From: Kordia sp. TARA_039_SRF
GTDB taxonomy: Bacteria; Bacteroidota; Bacteroidia; Flavobacteriales; Flavobacteriaceae
Assembly: GCA_006383075.2 (NCBI GenBank)
Contig: SMNH02000005.1
Span: 186,001 to 250,000, forward strand
DNA: 64,000 bases
Direction: 5' to 3'
The notes below the pieces were generated by a model, which saw only the letters and a program-made list of their open reading frames with translations, did not search any database and had not been told where the DNA came from. The position numbers and the translations under genes were made by a program. Shown one piece after another: positions 1-8,831 of this stretch (positions are counted from its first letter, which is position 1; every line of letters begins with the position of its first letter).

Positions 1-2
1 AG

Positions 3-686
3 TTGCTAGCAATTGCACCAATAGAGTTTACAAACGCAGCATTACCAACTTTGGCAAACACTACAGATATATTTACCTCTTTTGCAAACGAAACCACTTC
101 GGTACGCTTGCAAAAGACACAAGCAACCAAAGAAAACTTCTTAAAACATAAAAACGATTTCGAAATCATTCACCTCAACACACATGGAGGTTTAGACAGT
201 ATTTCACAGACGCCGTGGTTGGCGTTTTACGATACTGAAATAACGCTCTATGAACTTTATGGACTCGAAAATCAGGCAGAATTAGTAGTATTAGACGCTT
301 GTAAAACGGATGATGGAGTGCATCTTTCAGGTGAAGGCATCATTAATCTTTCTAGAGGTTTCTTCTTCAACGGAGCACAGAGTGTGTTGGCTTCGCAATG
401 GAAAGTGAATGAACAAGCAGGAAACAAAATTCTACAAACATTCTACCAAGAATTAGCAGACGGAAAATCCAAATCAAAAGCGCTGCAACTTGCTAAAATT
501 AACTATCTCAAAAATCATGCTCAAGAACGAACCGTTCCCTACTATTGGGCAACATTCAAACTTACGGGAAGCACGGATGCAGTAGTACAAAAATCATGGC
601 TGAATGCTAAAACTCTGCTAATTGGAATACTTATTCTTAGTTGTTTGTGCGTGTTTTTCTACTTTCGAAAGAAAATAATTAAATAG
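3..686 (+). CDS. CHAT-domain protein, C-terminal part (gene starts before the window)
   Basis: The frame is open to the window edge, so only the C-terminal 227 residues are present and the true start lies upstream. The visible part is a CHAT (caspase HetF-associated with TPRs) peptidase-like domain: the histidine of a THGG motif at residue 61 and the cysteine of VVLDAC at residue 100 are the expected catalytic dyad. It is followed by the family-typical GAQSVLASQWKV block. A single hydrophobic helix near residues 203-221 and a short basic tail (FRKKIIK) suggest a C-terminal membrane anchor. In flavobacteria such proteins usually carry TPR repeats N-terminal to CHAT; that part cannot be seen here. 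The family assignment is firm, while substrate and role are unknown. A strong terminator follows the stop. Confidence 0.85.
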   Translation: MLAIAPIEFTNAALPTLANTTDIFTSFANETTSVRLQKTQATKENFLKHKNDFEIIHLNTHGGLDSISQTPWLAFYDTEITLYELYGLENQAELVVLDACKTDDGVHLSGEGIINLSRGFFFNGAQSVLASQWKVNEQAGNKILQTFYQELADGKSKSKALQLAKINYLKNHAQERTVPYYWATFKLTGSTDAVVQKSWLNAKTLLIGILILSCLCVFFYFRKKIIK

Positions 687-713
687 TATAACTTCTTTAA
701 AAACAATGTGCTA

Positions 714-745
714 AGCTGATTTTTATGTGAAAAATCAGCTTTTTT
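714..745 (+). terminator. Rho-independent terminator after the CHAT gene
   Basis: A perfect 11-bp stem (714-724 with 730-740, arm AGCTGATTTTT) with a 5-nt loop is followed directly by a T run. It lies 28 bp after the CHAT stop codon and separates that gene from the next one. Confidence 0.85.
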
Positions 746-856
746 CATTTTTAATTGGGTAATGAATTGGCTAAAACTTCCCATATAGATATAGATCTAT
801 AAGGGGAAACTCGAAAACCTTTTAAAAGAGTAGAGATAACGACAAACCATTACATT

Positions 857-1822
857 ATGAAAAATAAAATATCTTTTTTAATTCTATTACTAGGGTTACT
901 ATCTGTAACAATTAATTATGCGCAACCAAATTATGGAACAAATGATCCATTAGATGGAACTTCTTCAGCATTAGGAGATGGTAATATCGTAACTTCTGAT
1001 TACTCAACAGCCTTAGGGCTTCAAAATGAAATCACAGGCTTTAATTCGTTTGCTTTTGGAAGATTCAATAAATCAATTGGAAGCTTTTCGTTTGCTTTAG
1101 GTGACTACAATGAATCGAACCAACCTTTTTCCTATACGTTTGGTAAACGCATGATAAATAATACGCCGAATTCATTTTTAGTCGGATTCGTAAAACCTGC
1201 TTTTATTGCTACCGCAAACAATTCTGGTGTAGGAACTAGAGTTGGAATTGCTACTGATGATCCACAAGCACGCTTAGATGTCCGTTTGGGAGACAAACAA
1301 GAAATCCGAATTCAATCGGAAATGGACAATACCTATGGCGGACTTTCGTTCAGAGATCATTTAGGCGGTGAAACGTGGAGAATCAGAGCGTTTAACAATT
1401 TTACGGGCGGATACAATAGTATTTTAAGTATTGTGAGCTCTCAGAAGCATGACTTATGGATTTCAGCAGGAAAAACCATGATTGGCGATTGGTTCGACTT
1501 TGATCCGTGTTCAGATTGTGACGATTATGAATTATTTGTCAAAAAAGGAATTCGTACACAAAAAATAAAAGTAGACTTAGCTGCGGGCGTTTGGGCAGAT
1601 TATGTTTTTGAAAAAGATTATGATTTAAAACCACTAGAAGAAGTAGAAGCATTCATCAATGCTAACGGACACTTACCCAATGTGCCAACAGCTTCTGAAA
1701 TTGAAAAAGAGGGCTTGAATTTGGGTGAGATGGACGCTAAATTATTAGAAAAAATTGAAGAACTTACCCTGTATGTAATTGAATTGAAGAAAGAAATTAA
1801 TGAATTAAAAAGCAAGAACTAA
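857..1822 (+). CDS. Secreted YadA-head-like / tail-fibre-like protein
   Basis: A 321-residue protein with a signal peptide (hydrophobic stretch ending near YAQ, residue 22). Residues about 30-100 hold repeated Ser-x-Ala-x-Gly units (SSALGDG, STALGLQ, SFAFGRF, SFALGDY), the pattern of YadA-type left-handed beta-roll heads. The C-terminus (about 265-320) is a block common at the end of Bacteroidota fibre-like proteins: LPNVPTASEIEKEG, then NLGEMDAKLLEKIEELTLY, ending in a probable trimeric coiled coil. The stop overlaps the next start (TAATG), so the two genes are very likely co-transcribed and translationally coupled. I infer a surface or extracellular fibre-like protein; no enzyme motif is visible. 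Confidence 0.75.
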   Translation: MKNKISFLILLLGLLSVTINYAQPNYGTNDPLDGTSSALGDGNIVTSDYSTALGLQNEITGFNSFAFGRFNKSIGSFSFALGDYNESNQPFSYTFGKRMINNTPNSFLVGFVKPAFIATANNSGVGTRVGIATDDPQARLDVRLGDKQEIRIQSEMDNTYGGLSFRDHLGGETWRIRAFNNFTGGYNSILSIVSSQKHDLWISAGKTMIGDWFDFDPCSDCDDYELFVKKGIRTQKIKVDLAAGVWADYVFEKDYDLKPLEEVEAFINANGHLPNVPTASEIEKEGLNLGEMDAKLLEKIEELTLYVIELKKEINELKSKN

Positions 1823-3576
1823 TGGAAATCAAGAATAAAATAATATTCGCTTTATTCTTGTTTGTTGGATGGACTTCTTTTGGACAAGAAAATTTAATCC
1901 ATAATGCTGTAGTAGATCAGCCTACTTATAATGCTACACCTTTTTATGTAAGTTTAGTAGATGACTATTCACCTAAATACTATACATATTCTGGTGGTTG
2001 GATTGAAGATGATAGAGGAAATCAAGAAGGACTTTCTGTCTGGGAAGGTGATATGCATTTGGTAACGAAGGTGATAACAGCTCCTGCGGTTGAACCAGAA
2101 AAAATCCAGTTTGAATTACATTCACCTGATTGGTACATGATCAATAAGTATGATGGATATCAAAAGCTACGATTAACTGAAAGCGGAGAACCAATCATGC
2201 CGCATGCAGGACTCGGCTATATAGGCATGGGACCTGGAGAACTCGTACAACAACAATTTTTTGATGCGAATAAATTTGAAGAAGGCGAAACGTACCGATT
2301 GCAATTTTATGTGCGTACCTATGACGACCCAACACGTGATTGGTCAACAGGTTTGGATTTGAACGTATACTTGCGAAAAAGTAAAATGAAATATTCTCTT
2401 GGGGCAAATCAATTCAACAATCGATGTGATCCTACAAAGTATTTCAATAAATCGAGTACGTCAAACACCTTACAAATTCTAAACAAACCGATGGATTTGG
2501 TAAACTATCCAACAGGACAATGGTATCCAGTTACAATTGAATTTAATGCGCCATCAGACAGTTATGACTGGATTGTGATTGAAACGGAAGCAGCAGTTTT
2601 ATGTGATGGACCGTATGTGCTATTAGATGATTTCAGACTCTCAAAATCCTGCGAATTTCCAGATTGTAGTCGCACGAGCGGAGAAGTTTTTCCAAATCAC
2701 AACGGATTGACTTCCACAACCGCTCCTTTAAAAATCACTAATTTGGACAATGCTGCTGCAGTAACAGTAGAAGTATTCACAATGCTTGGGCAACCAATAT
2801 GGAATTATAGCGTAACTTGTACCAATGGTATTGTAGACCCGATTTTTTGGGATGGAAGAACAACAAGCGGAAGTTATGCAGCCGACGCATCGTATTTACT
2901 AAAAGTAACCTACACAAACGATTGTGGAACCGAATCGAAAACTTCTGCCATCAGTAAAACTGGAAATCATCCGCCTATTACTAATAATATCATCTGTAAC
3001 AATTCAGGAGTTATTACGCCTGCACCATGTTGTATATACGAACCTGATTTGGTTATTGACAACACCTTGCTTCCTGGAATTGGCTTGTTAGACTATCGTG
3101 TAATTAGTAGCATCAATGTAGCACCTGTATATACGGTTACGGTAACTAATAATGCAGATGTGGAAATGAGAGCTGGAAATGAAATTCTATTAAACCCAGG
3201 GTTTACGGTAGAACCAGGAGCCAATTACTTTGCGGAAATTGTGCCTTGTACGACTCAGCGTACAGCAACGTTAGAACCCACTTGGATACAGCCAACGCAA
3301 ATAAATGATGATGCACTATTAAGTCAAAACTCAGAAGATGTACTGACCTTGTATCCAAATCCAGCGAAAAATACTAGTACACTCATCATCAATGACTTTA
3401 AAAAAGGAACAGATTACGAAATTGCCATCTATACTATGCAAGGAGTAAAACAATATCAACAGAACACCAAAGTTAAGAAAACAACATTAAACCTTTCAAA
3501 ACTTAATGCTGGAATGTACTTTGTGAAAGTGTCCAACGGAATCACAACGCATAGTATAAAATTAATCAAGCAATAA
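1822..3576 (+). CDS. T9SS type A sorting-domain secreted protein
   Basis: A 584-residue exported protein. It has an N-terminal signal peptide (residues 1-21, ending FGQ). The middle (about residues 300-370) resembles FlgD/gliding-type Ig modules (VEVFTMLGQPIW ... FWDGRTTSG). The C-terminal about 75 residues, starting at LTLYPNPAKN and ending GMYFVKVSNG..IKLIKQ, are a typical type A Por/T9SS sorting domain, which directs secretion across the outer membrane and attachment or release at the surface. The N-terminal region (about 30-280) looks like a beta-sandwich carbohydrate-binding fold but I cannot name a family. Overlap with the upstream fibre-like gene suggests the two products act together at the cell surface. 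Confidence 0.85.
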   Translation: MEIKNKIIFALFLFVGWTSFGQENLIHNAVVDQPTYNATPFYVSLVDDYSPKYYTYSGGWIEDDRGNQEGLSVWEGDMHLVTKVITAPAVEPEKIQFELHSPDWYMINKYDGYQKLRLTESGEPIMPHAGLGYIGMGPGELVQQQFFDANKFEEGETYRLQFYVRTYDDPTRDWSTGLDLNVYLRKSKMKYSLGANQFNNRCDPTKYFNKSSTSNTLQILNKPMDLVNYPTGQWYPVTIEFNAPSDSYDWIVIETEAAVLCDGPYVLLDDFRLSKSCEFPDCSRTSGEVFPNHNGLTSTTAPLKITNLDNAAAVTVEVFTMLGQPIWNYSVTCTNGIVDPIFWDGRTTSGSYAADASYLLKVTYTNDCGTESKTSAISKTGNHPPITNNIICNNSGVITPAPCCIYEPDLVIDNTLLPGIGLLDYRVISSINVAPVYTVTVTNNADVEMRAGNEILLNPGFTVEPGANYFAEIVPCTTQRTATLEPTWIQPTQINDDALLSQNSEDVLTLYPNPAKNTSTLIINDFKKGTDYEIAIYTMQGVKQYQQNTKVKKTTLNLSKLNAGMYFVKVSNGITTHSIKLIKQ

Positions 3577-3674
3577 AACGTAGTTTCATAGAATAAGGGA
3601 AATATGTATGATAGGTACAACCTCAGACCAACTGATAATTGTATCAAATTTTTGCGTTGATTATGCATATAAAG

Positions 3675-3706
3675 AAAGGCTTTCTGTAACGGAAAGCCTT
3701 TTGATT
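3675..3706 (+). terminator. Terminator after the T9SS cargo gene
   Basis: A perfect 10-bp stem (3675-3684 with 3692-3701, arm AAAGGCTTTC) with a 7-nt loop, followed by TGATTTT. It lies about 100 bp after the stop of the secreted-protein gene and about 75 bp before the epimerase gene. Confidence 0.75.
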
Positions 3707-3777
3707 TTCAAAAAATCTCAAATCTTTCCATAAATTATTTATACTTTTATACATTGAATATTTAGGAAGTTTTTTTA

Positions 3778-4716
3778 ATGAAAGTACTTATCACGGGAAT
3801 CGCGGGTTTTATTGGCTCGCACGTTGCAGAGTTTTTACAGGAAGCTGGACATGAAGTAATTGGAATTGATAATTTTTCAGATTATTATCCTATCGACTTG
3901 AAACATAAAAATGCAGCAGATTTGCGTCAAAAAGGGATTAAAATTCTACAAGCAGATTTACGCGATACTTCTTCCGTAACACAACTTCCGAACGGAATTC
4001 AGTACATTTTTCACTTTGCGGCGCAACCAGGCATCGCAGCAACGTCAACTTTTGAAGATTATTTAACGAATAATGTCATTGCTACACAAAACTTGCTCAC
4101 GTATGCATTGCAACAGACATCTTTGCAACTTTTTGTCAACATTGGAACGTCGTCTATTTACGGCTTAAATGCTACATTTCCAGAAACGGAAGCGCCAAAA
4201 CCTGCATCGCATTATGGAGTTACGAAATTGGCAGCAGAACAATTAGTTTTGTGCAGTTCACGACTGAAGCAATTGAAAGCATGTTCGTTACGTTTGTATT
4301 CGGTGTACGGTTCACGAGAGCGACCTGATAAGTTGTTTACCAAATTGTTAGATTGCGGATTGAACCAAAAAGAATTCCCACTCTTTGAAGGCAGTTTGTC
4401 ACATTTGCGAAGTTTTACGCATGTAAGCGATATTGTAAAGGGAATTGTGAGCGTCATTGGCAAAGAAGATATCTGTAACGGTGAAATTTTCAATATTGGA
4501 ACAGAAGCTGAATATACGACACAACAAGGCGTAGATGCGGTTGAAAAATTGCTCAATACCAACATTCAATTCAAGCACTTACCGCCACGTTCGGGCGATC
4601 AACAACGCACCAAAGCCAATATTGACAAAGCGCGAAAATTACTCAATTACAATCCGACAGTAAGCTTGGAAGAAGGCGTTGCCGAGCAATTAGCGTGGTT
4701 TAAAGATTTGATGTAA
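3778..4716 (+). CDS. NAD-dependent epimerase/dehydratase (extended SDR)
   Basis: A 312-residue extended short-chain dehydrogenase of the nucleotide-sugar epimerase type. The Rossmann motif is GIAGFIG (residues 7-13), with an acidic residue after beta-2 (GIDNFSDYY) as in NAD-using UDP-sugar enzymes. The catalytic set is visible: Ser in TSSIYG (about 125-126) and Tyr146/Lys150 in YGVTK. The sequence is closest in feel to UDP-glucuronate/UDP-glucose 4-epimerases, but exact substrate cannot be read from sequence. It stands alone between a terminator and a convergent sugar-transfer operon, so a role in surface polysaccharide or lipid glycosylation is plausible. Confidence 0.85.
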   Translation: MKVLITGIAGFIGSHVAEFLQEAGHEVIGIDNFSDYYPIDLKHKNAADLRQKGIKILQADLRDTSSVTQLPNGIQYIFHFAAQPGIAATSTFEDYLTNNVIATQNLLTYALQQTSLQLFVNIGTSSIYGLNATFPETEAPKPASHYGVTKLAAEQLVLCSSRLKQLKACSLRLYSVYGSRERPDKLFTKLLDCGLNQKEFPLFEGSLSHLRSFTHVSDIVKGIVSVIGKEDICNGEIFNIGTEAEYTTQQGVDAVEKLLNTNIQFKHLPPRSGDQQRTKANIDKARKLLNYNPTVSLEEGVAEQLAWFKDLM

Positions 4717-4729
4717 TACGTTTCTAAAG

Positions 4730-4760
4730 TGGATTCCGCATCAAAAGTGCGAATGACAAA
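4730..4760 (+). repeat. Hairpin repeat element, TGGATTC...GAATGACA family
   Basis: TGGATTCCGCA, then a short loop, then TGCGAATGACA form an imperfect hairpin with one bulge. The outer flanks (TGGATTCC and GAATGACAA) are shared with the element at 28490-28515, whose inner arms differ. It sits in the gap between two convergent genes. Confidence 0.5.
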
Positions 4761-4844
4761 ATATTCTAAGAATAATTCAAATTGTAAAATTTTACAAAAA
4801 CAAACAACTAAAAGCGAAGCAACCAAAAACCTAACATCCAAAAC

Positions 4845-6476
4845 CTAATACCTAGTTACCAAATACATATCTGTTCGTAAACGGTCTTTATAACCACTTT
4901 TAGTACTATCAATCGGATTTAAATCAAAGGTTTCTAAGTAGGTGATTTTAGCGTTTGGAAATGCTTCTTCCAGACTTTTTTTCGCACCAATCATCACCAA
5001 AGTTTTAAAGGTTTTTTCTTTAGGAATCGTTAAATCGTGACTGTGTAATAAAGGCACTTTTCCTCCATAATCCCATACCAATTCTGGCGATTGAATATTG
5101 AACATATACACGGGTATTTGTTCTGTTTCCGCTTTGCGCGAAATATCTCGGAGCGAATTGTATTTCGGATTCCCTAAAAAAGCATTTGCTAACGGAAAAC
5201 CAAACGTTACGGCTGTCATCAAGAAGAAAACAATTAGATAAAAAACGCGTTGAATGTTACGTTGATAGAGATATTTTAGAATAAAATAACCAATCGCGAC
5301 GAGCACTAATGAAGTTACAATAAACCGCACATAAAATCCGTCGAGATTGTCTTTTAAAAAGAGATATCCTACTATTGGAAATGCTACACCAACCAATCCA
5401 ATCAAGCCAAAATTTAAATATACAGGAATGCGTTCATAGTTGTTCATACGTTCTTTAAATGCCTTAAAAACGTAGCTAATAAAGAAGCTAGTCGTAAACG
5501 CCAACGGGATTAATACGGGCAATAAATACCGTGATTTTTTTTCAGGAATCAACGACAATAAAACTACAGAAGCCAATGTCCAAAACAAACTGAATTTATA
5601 AGCTTTCAAGTTTTCCACACGCGATTTTAAGTACGGATACAACAAACCAACAAACGCAACAACAGTCCACACGCCCGATTGCACAAAGAAACTCCAATAG
5701 TAGTAAAACGGACGCACATTGCGGTCTTTCCAAGCCGTAGTTTCTTTTTCGGCAATAGCTTTGGCTGTTTCGCCATCCATTACGCTGATGTAATACGGCC
5801 ACCAAATAGAAATGGCAGTTGCAACGATTAAGAGTCCCATCAACGGAAGCCATTTTTTCTTGAAATTACTGTATTTGTATACGATGCTATACGCGATGAG
5901 AAACGGTAAAAACAGCGCAAAATGAGATACAGGACCTTTGCTCATAAAGGATATTCCGATAAACGTTCCCGCCAATAGCGCATTTCGCCAAATTTTTTCA
6001 TCGCTCGAAAAGAATTGAAAGATATAATAGATGCCTATCATCATAAAGCTGTGAGCAAAAATATCCCACGTTCCGTTCCTTCCAGCAAATACAACGTAAA
6101 AAGACGAAGCTAGAATCAAACTGCTGATAAATGCTTGTTTTTTGTCTTTTAAAAAATAAACGCCTAATCGATAGGAAAAAAGTACTAAAATCAGCGTGAT
6201 AATCGCAGAAGGAATTCGTAAAGCCGTCAAATTATCAAAACTAAATAGCATTCCTGCAATAGCAGCTAGCCAAGTTGGTAACGGTGGTTTTTCGTAGCGT
6301 GGTTCGCCATTCATAGTGGTGAGCAACCAATTGTCATCCGTCACCATTTCGCGTGCCGTAATGAAGTTTCGCGCTTCCATGATGTTTGGATATAAAACAT
6401 CCAAATTCATAAAAAAGATAAAAAAACATACGATAACGAGTATCCAAACGTAATTTTTCTCCTGTATTAGATTCAT
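4845..6476 (-). CDS. GT39-type (ArnT-like) membrane glycosyltransferase
   Basis: A 543-residue polytopic membrane protein, with about 11-12 hydrophobic helices by eye. The first loop after the first helix has an acidic, ArnT/PMT-like motif (EARNFITAREM ... EKPPLPTW), typical of family GT39 transferases that move a sugar from a polyprenyl-phosphate donor to a lipid or protein on the outer face of the inner membrane. It is the last gene of a three-gene operon and overlaps the preceding gene by 4 bp. Its partner GT2 (7090-7803) would make the polyprenyl-phosphate sugar. By analogy with ArnC/ArnT, lipid A or another envelope lipid is a likely acceptor, but this is inference. Confidence 0.8.
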   Translation of the reverse strand: MNLIQEKNYVWILVIVCFFIFFMNLDVLYPNIMEARNFITAREMVTDDNWLLTTMNGEPRYEKPPLPTWLAAIAGMLFSFDNLTALRIPSAIITLILVLFSYRLGVYFLKDKKQAFISSLILASSFYVVFAGRNGTWDIFAHSFMMIGIYYIFQFFSSDEKIWRNALLAGTFIGISFMSKGPVSHFALFLPFLIAYSIVYKYSNFKKKWLPLMGLLIVATAISIWWPYYISVMDGETAKAIAEKETTAWKDRNVRPFYYYWSFFVQSGVWTVVAFVGLLYPYLKSRVENLKAYKFSLFWTLASVVLLSLIPEKKSRYLLPVLIPLAFTTSFFISYVFKAFKERMNNYERIPVYLNFGLIGLVGVAFPIVGYLFLKDNLDGFYVRFIVTSLVLVAIGYFILKYLYQRNIQRVFYLIVFFLMTAVTFGFPLANAFLGNPKYNSLRDISRKAETEQIPVYMFNIQSPELVWDYGGKVPLLHSHDLTIPKEKTFKTLVMIGAKKSLEEAFPNAKITYLETFDLNPIDSTKSGYKDRLRTDMYLVTRY

Positions 6477-7093
6477 GCGTGATTTCTTAAAAGCATTATG
6501 TTTCTTATGTATGTAATAATTCCAAACGTGTGGCCAGCAATGAGAATCGGATCTTTTCTAAAAATGGCATATAAAAAAATCAAACTCGCGCCAAGCAAAC
6601 TCAACATCCAAAAACCTAATGGCAAAGACGATTCTTTTTTGCGTTCGGAATATATCCACTGATATACAAAGCGTAAGGTAAAAATTATTTGAGAAATTAT
6701 TCCTAAATACAACAACCAATCAGGAATGGCTTCGCTGTTGAGCAAGTTGTAAATGTCTTGCTTGTTATTGTTGTATCCAATAGTGATAATGATTAACGGA
6801 AAAATGATGATAAAAATACGCACCAATTGATGCATCCGATTCCATTCACCTTGCAATTGCATGTTTCGCACATATATAAAATACGTAAGAACTTGTCCTA
6901 ACATGATGGCAAAATCGTTTCGAAGATAGCCGTATACAAAGAGTAGGAAAGAGGCAATAAGGCTGAGTTTCCAGAATAATGAAGGTGTAAGGACTTTTTT
7001 GTTGCGCTCAGAAATAATCCACTGCAACAAGGTTCTTGCTGAGAATAATAATTGCGCAATTCCGCCAATTGCGTACACGAGCCACGTCATCAT
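6473..7093 (-). CDS. Membrane protein with two LAB_N (LpxB N-terminal) domains
   Basis: A 206-residue membrane protein made of two similar halves. The motif RTLLQWIISERN at residues 20-31 is matched by RFVYQWIYSERK at 141-152, each followed by a hydrophobic pair and a YxRN motif (YVRN near 74, YIRN near 195). This is the 'lipid-A-disaccharide synthase N-terminal' (LAB_N) family, a small membrane domain whose function is not settled; it is not the LpxB catalytic domain. It overlaps its neighbours by 4 bp on both sides, tying it to the GT2/GT39 pair. I infer an accessory role in handling a lipid-linked sugar, for example translocation across the membrane. Confidence 0.8.
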   Translation of the reverse strand: MMTWLVYAIGGIAQLLFSARTLLQWIISERNKKVLTPSLFWKLSLIASFLLFVYGYLRNDFAIMLGQVLTYFIYVRNMQLQGEWNRMHQLVRIFIIIFPLIIITIGYNNNKQDIYNLLNSEAIPDWLLYLGIISQIIFTLRFVYQWIYSERKKESSLPLGFWMLSLLGASLIFLYAIFRKDPILIAGHTFGIITYIRNIMLLRNHA

Positions 7094-7803
7094 CCTTTTT
7101 TAGCAATGGAATAGTTGATGTACTTTTTCTTCATCCAAACGTAGGCAAAACAGTCCATGAGCGGCCCAAAAAGACGATTCCATAAACCGTATTTAGCTTG
7201 TCCTGCAATTCGTGGAAAGTGTTGTACAGGAATTTGCTTTATTTTTCCCTCTTGCAATAAAATCATAGCAGGCAAAAAACGATGTAAACCTTTAAACATC
7301 GGAATGCGTTTGGCATATTCTGTTTTGATGATTTTTAGCGGACAACCAGTATCGTCCATACCATCTTTGGTAAACGCTCTACGAATGCCATTTGCAATTT
7401 TGGATGACATATTTTTGACAAACGAATCTTTTCGGTTGGCACGAACGCCCGTCACCAAATCGTATTCGTCAATATGTTCTAGGAGTAAATCGAAGTCAGC
7501 AGGCGCGGTTTGCAAATCGGAATCAATATAGCCAACCAAATTGGTTTCTGTGTGGTCAAATCCAGCTTTGATAGCAGCACTCAATCCACGATTTTCAGCA
7601 AAACATATATAATTAAAAATATCGCTATCCGCGCAAATATTTTCAATCATTTCCTGACTTTTGTCTTTTGAGCCATCATTTACAAACAAAATTTTGACAG
7701 GAATTTTAGCGTTTTCGGCATACGCGCCTAACTCTTTTTCAACTCTTTCTAAATTATCTTCTTCATTGTAAACAGGAACGACAATTGTAAGTGCTTTATC
7801 CAT
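7090..7803 (-). CDS. Family 2 glycosyltransferase, dolichol-phosphate-mannose-synthase-like
   Basis: A 237-residue GT-A fold enzyme. It starts with IVVPVYNEEDN, carries NDGS (residues 42-45) and the metal/nucleotide motif DSD (94-96, in GYIDSDLQ), and has the DPM1/ArnC-type FRGLH-like segment (FKGLHRFLPA). There is no C-terminal membrane hairpin, so it is a soluble or peripheral DPM1-like form. It likely transfers a sugar from a nucleotide donor to polyprenyl phosphate. It is the first gene of the operon with the LAB_N and GT39 genes (4-bp overlaps), which fits a donor-synthesis, translocation and transfer sequence. The sugar is unknown. Confidence 0.85.
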   Translation of the reverse strand: MDKALTIVVPVYNEEDNLERVEKELGAYAENAKIPVKILFVNDGSKDKSQEMIENICADSDIFNYICFAENRGLSAAIKAGFDHTETNLVGYIDSDLQTAPADFDLLLEHIDEYDLVTGVRANRKDSFVKNMSSKIANGIRRAFTKDGMDDTGCPLKIIKTEYAKRIPMFKGLHRFLPAMILLQEGKIKQIPVQHFPRIAGQAKYGLWNRLFGPLMDCFAYVWMKKKYINYSIAKKG

Positions 7804-7901
7804 TGCTCAAATTTTGTTTCTATAAATAGCGTAAAAATTCGCATCAAAGGTATCGTTTTTTTACAATATGTGCTGAAAGAATATAATTTATTCCCAATTT
7901 C

Positions 7902-8375
7902 TTAGCAACAGCCTGAATTTGGGTCACAACCGCCACTCATTTGTGCTTGCAATTCAGATAATTTCATTTTTGGTTTTTGTGTCGGAATTCCGCAATTATC
8001 TTTTGCCAAACAATCGGTTTGTTTGGTGGTTAATACAAAATGCCCGTTTTCAAAATCCAATCCGTATTTACCTATAGTTTCTGCTTGGTATTCTACCTCA
8101 ACTTCCAAATCTTCAATGCCTAACACTTTTTCAGAAAGATTGATAATGTGCATTAATTTTTGAGGTTCCAATCGGTGATCCACATCGTCCGCAGACCATA
8201 ATTGAAAATTCACAACTTTTTCATTGCGAACTACGCCGCCACAATCGATAAAATTTTTAGTAATCATTCCAACTTCTGTCACGTGAAAATGACTTTCTAC
8301 TTTTTGTGAGTTTGGAAGGTAAAAATCGAGTTGTTCTATTTCTTGAAGGTGTTTTTTTACTTGTGATAATTTCAT
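7902..8375 (-). CDS. DUF6428 family protein
   Basis: A 157-residue soluble protein of the DUF6428 family, which in Bacteroidota is usually found directly downstream of an arsR gene in arsenic-resistance loci. The visible features are a cysteine-bearing middle (FIDCGGVV) and a C-terminal cysteine cluster (CDPNSGCC) that could bind a thiophilic ligand; binding is inference. It follows the ArsR gene with a 17-bp gap. The usual arsenic genes (low-molecular-weight phosphatase type arsenate reductase, Acr3 exporter) are absent here: the next genes downstream belong to the unrelated glycosyltransferase operon. Confidence 0.75.
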   Translation of the reverse strand: MKLSQVKKHLQEIEQLDFYLPNSQKVESHFHVTEVGMITKNFIDCGGVVRNEKVVNFQLWSADDVDHRLEPQKLMHIINLSEKVLGIEDLEVEVEYQAETIGKYGLDFENGHFVLTTKQTDCLAKDNCGIPTQKPKMKLSELQAQMSGGCDPNSGCC

Positions 8376-8392
8376 GAGTTCTAGTGTTTAAT

Positions 8393-8719
8393 TTAGCATT
8401 TCTTTGTGTTCGATAGGGAAGAAGTAATCGTTTCCAAATGGTGCAAAACTTCCTGCCATTTCTGTGAATTGATACAATAGCAAATATTTTTCCCTGAGAT
8501 TTCTCCTTGAATCAATCCTACTTTTTTCAATTCTGACAAATGTCTCGAAATCGTAGGTTGTGCCAGCGGCAATTCCATCACAATATCATTGCAAATACAC
8601 GATGGACTGTTTGCCAAAAACTGCATAATTGACAAGCGCGCAGGATGTCCCAATGCTTTTAAAATCTCTGCCATTGTATTGATTTCTTCAGAAAATCCGA
8701 TTGTTTTTGTTATTCCCAT
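8393..8719 (-). CDS. ArsR/SmtB family transcriptional repressor
   Basis: A 108-residue winged helix-turn-helix protein: KALGHPARLSIM (helix 2), CICNDIV (residues 41-47), then the recognition helix PTISRHLSELKKVGLI and a beta-wing (GEISGKNICYCI). Cys41 and Cys43 sit where ArsR proteins bind As(III)/Sb(III) (ELCVCDL-type site). More cysteines lie in the wing and at the C-terminus (KKC). It likely represses its own operon with the DUF6428 gene. A palindrome overlapping its start codon (8718-8729) is a good autoregulatory operator candidate. The ligand, arsenite or another thiophilic metal, cannot be settled from sequence. Confidence 0.85.
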   Translation of the reverse strand: MGITKTIGFSEEINTMAEILKALGHPARLSIMQFLANSPSCICNDIVMELPLAQPTISRHLSELKKVGLIQGEISGKNICYCINSQKWQEVLHHLETITSSLSNTKKC

Positions 8720-8737
8720 ATTGCAATATTAGAATAT
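8718..8737 (-). promoter_or_regulatory. Candidate ArsR operator overlapping the arsR start codon
   Basis: A perfect 12-bp palindrome, ATATTGCAATAT (8718-8729), overlaps the ATG of the arsR-like gene and is followed by a further ATAT half-site (AGAATAT). Small dyad operators at or near the start are normal for self-repressing ArsR genes. The link is by position only. Confidence 0.4.
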
Positions 8738-8831
8738 GTTTTTGAATTTAGCAAGTTTTTTGGTGTTTTTGTTGCTAGTTGGATTAACGATTTTTGATGT
8801 ACGATTTTTGATTTTTTCTTACTATTTGTGA

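Noticed and set aside
790-801. Palindrome TATAGATCTATA upstream of the fibre-like gene
   Set aside because: It is a perfect 12-bp palindrome, but single and AT-rich, with no repeat elsewhere in the window that I could find; not enough to call an operator.
6473-7093. Annotation of the LAB_N gene as lpxB
   Set aside because: Only the small N-terminal membrane domain is present, twice; the glycosyltransferase part of LpxB is absent.
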